Source: Puniceicoccaceae bacterium 5H
GTDB taxonomy: Bacteria; Verrucomicrobiota; Verrucomicrobiia; Opitutales; Oceanipulchritudinaceae
Assembly: GCA_009772895.1 (NCBI GenBank)
Contig: WOUP01000007.1
Span: forward strand, 62,001-126,000
DNA length: 64,000 bases
Direction of reading: 5' to 3'
In this document: positions 63,321-64,000 of the stretch, piece by piece
Position numbering within the stretch: the first letter of the stretch is position 1
Layout: each line of letters begins with the position of its first letter
The notes under the pieces: model-generated
Databases searched by the model: none
Seen by the model: only the letters and a program-made list of their open reading frames with translations
Told to the model about the DNA's origin: nothing
Position numbers and translations under genes: made by a program

Positions 63321-64000
63321 TCAACTGCGCACCGCGTAGACCTCGGCGCTGATCTTGGCGCGGGGCTCGATGTTCCAGCTGACGCGGATCTTGGCGGGGG
63401 TAGAGAGGCTGAAGCGGCGGGCGACCCACGAGACGTCCGACCACGAGGGGGCCGCGGGGACTTCCTGCATGGCGCTGAGCCGCTCGCCTTTGGCTTCGAC
63501 CGAAATGGTCAGGGCCTGATGGGCTTTAGGGCGCGAGGCGTCGTCGATGCGGGTGTTCTGGGCACCAAAGGCGCGTGGCAGCAGGGCGTGCAAGGCACCG
63601 GGCTCGACGTCCCAGGCACGTGCGATGATCAGCAGTTCGTAGCCCTGCGGCACCGGCTGGCTGAGCGTCGCTTCCAGCCCGTAGATCGAAGTCTCGAACG
63701 TCAGCGGCAACAGGCGCACCTCACGCGGCAGGGGCGGTTGCAGTTGGGGTAGTTGCGGTTGCTCCCAGGCATAGCTGCCGAGGCCGATCAAGGTCATTTG
63801 CTCCGGCGCCAGCTCCACCTGCAGGCGGTCTTCGCTCAGCTGCAGCGGCGGCGTCTGAGAGCCGTCGGAAAAGAGCACGGTGGCCTGGCTCAATTCGACC
63901 AGCGACAGGTCGATCCACTGCGGGCGCAGGGTGCTGTTGACGAGGTAGAGCAGGCCGTTTTGCGCGCCACCGGTCAACCAGCCGTGCCAAGGCGCGACGG
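63321..64000 (-). CDS. Unknown protein, C-terminal part (5' end outside window)
   Basis: The frame is open to the right edge of the window, so only the last 226 or so residues are visible. They form strand-rich, Pro/Gln/Leu-rich sequence with no membrane segment (RPQWIDLSLVELSQATVLF, LTLIGLGSYAWEQ-like, RRFSLSTPAKIRVSW). The style fits a C-terminal beta-sandwich of a secreted enzyme such as a glycoside hydrolase, but I recognise no family. It converges on the repeat array downstream of the FucU gene. Confidence 0.6.
   Translation of the reverse strand, partial: VAPWHGWLTGGAQNGLLYLVNSTLRPQWIDLSLVELSQATVLFSDGSQTPPLQLSEDRLQVELAPEQMTLIGLGSYAWEQPQLPQLQPPLPREVRLLPLTFETSIYGLEATLSQPVPQGYELLIIARAWDVEPGALHALLPRAFGAQNTRIDDASRPKAHQALTISVEAKGERLSAMQEVPAAPSWSDVSWVARRFSLSTPAKIRVSWNIEPRAKISAEVYAVRS

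Overview
The window looks like a chromosome segment of a GC-rich Gram-negative bacterium of the Verrucomicrobiota, probably class Opitutae. This rests on a PEP-CTERM sorting tail, a caa3-type oxidase operon, intergenic arrays of composite palindromes, cytochrome-c/quinone respiration genes and a surface-glycan locus. The taxon is an inference from gene content; no rRNA or tRNA gene was found.

Layout. 1-7.2 kb: heme A/O synthesis plus a complete caa3 cytochrome oxidase operon (ctaA partial, ctaB, coxII-cytochrome c fusion, coxI, coxIII, coxIV, ctaG), closed by a bidirectional terminator. 7.2-18.2 kb: a GAF-domain type IV pilus/secretion ATPase, two 'ligase-associated' DNA-repair genes (PdeM nuclease and Lhr-like helicase), small unknowns, a frameshifted acyltransferase, a methyltransferase and sufE. 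18.2-24 kb: a duplicated palindromic repeat, then O-antigen ligase-like, flippase, sulfotransferase and glycosyltransferase genes that together suggest a sulfated surface glycan. 24-33.5 kb: a TonB-C-like lipoprotein, a STING-domain protein, a DoxX-like gene broken by an in-frame stop, rpiB, hemB, cysS between inverted repeat elements, purE-purK and a secreted GH5-CBM enzyme. 34-39.5 kb: type II NADH dehydrogenase and a tyrA-aroA-cmk set. 39.5-47 kb: a coiled-coil protein with an FGE-sulfatase fold, a flavin reductase-like protein, a PIN-TRAM protein, a type IV pilin, a TVP38 protein, xseA and a mutM homologue. 47-54.5 kb: an operon of three SPFH (HflK/HflC-like) proteins, a P1B-type ATPase and a small anchored protein. 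54.6-58.8 kb: a PhoX-like phosphatase, a PEP-CTERM DUF4394-like protein and a PepSY membrane protein. 58.9-61.7 kb: a methyltransferase, FAD oxidoreductase and type III polyketide synthase operon. 61.7-64 kb: a FucU/RbsD mutarotase bracketed by direct repeats, then the 3' part of an unknown gene.

The most unusual item is the STING-domain gene at 24.6-25.3 kb. It carries residues that line up with the cyclic-dinucleotide pocket of human and bacterial STING, yet no CD-NTase, TIR or other CBASS gene is visible beside it. The second is the SPFH trio coupled by stop/start overlaps to a metal-type P-ATPase. The third is the set of at least three non-coding repeat families that fill nearly every large intergenic gap. 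In total roughly 58 protein genes are supported, two of them broken.
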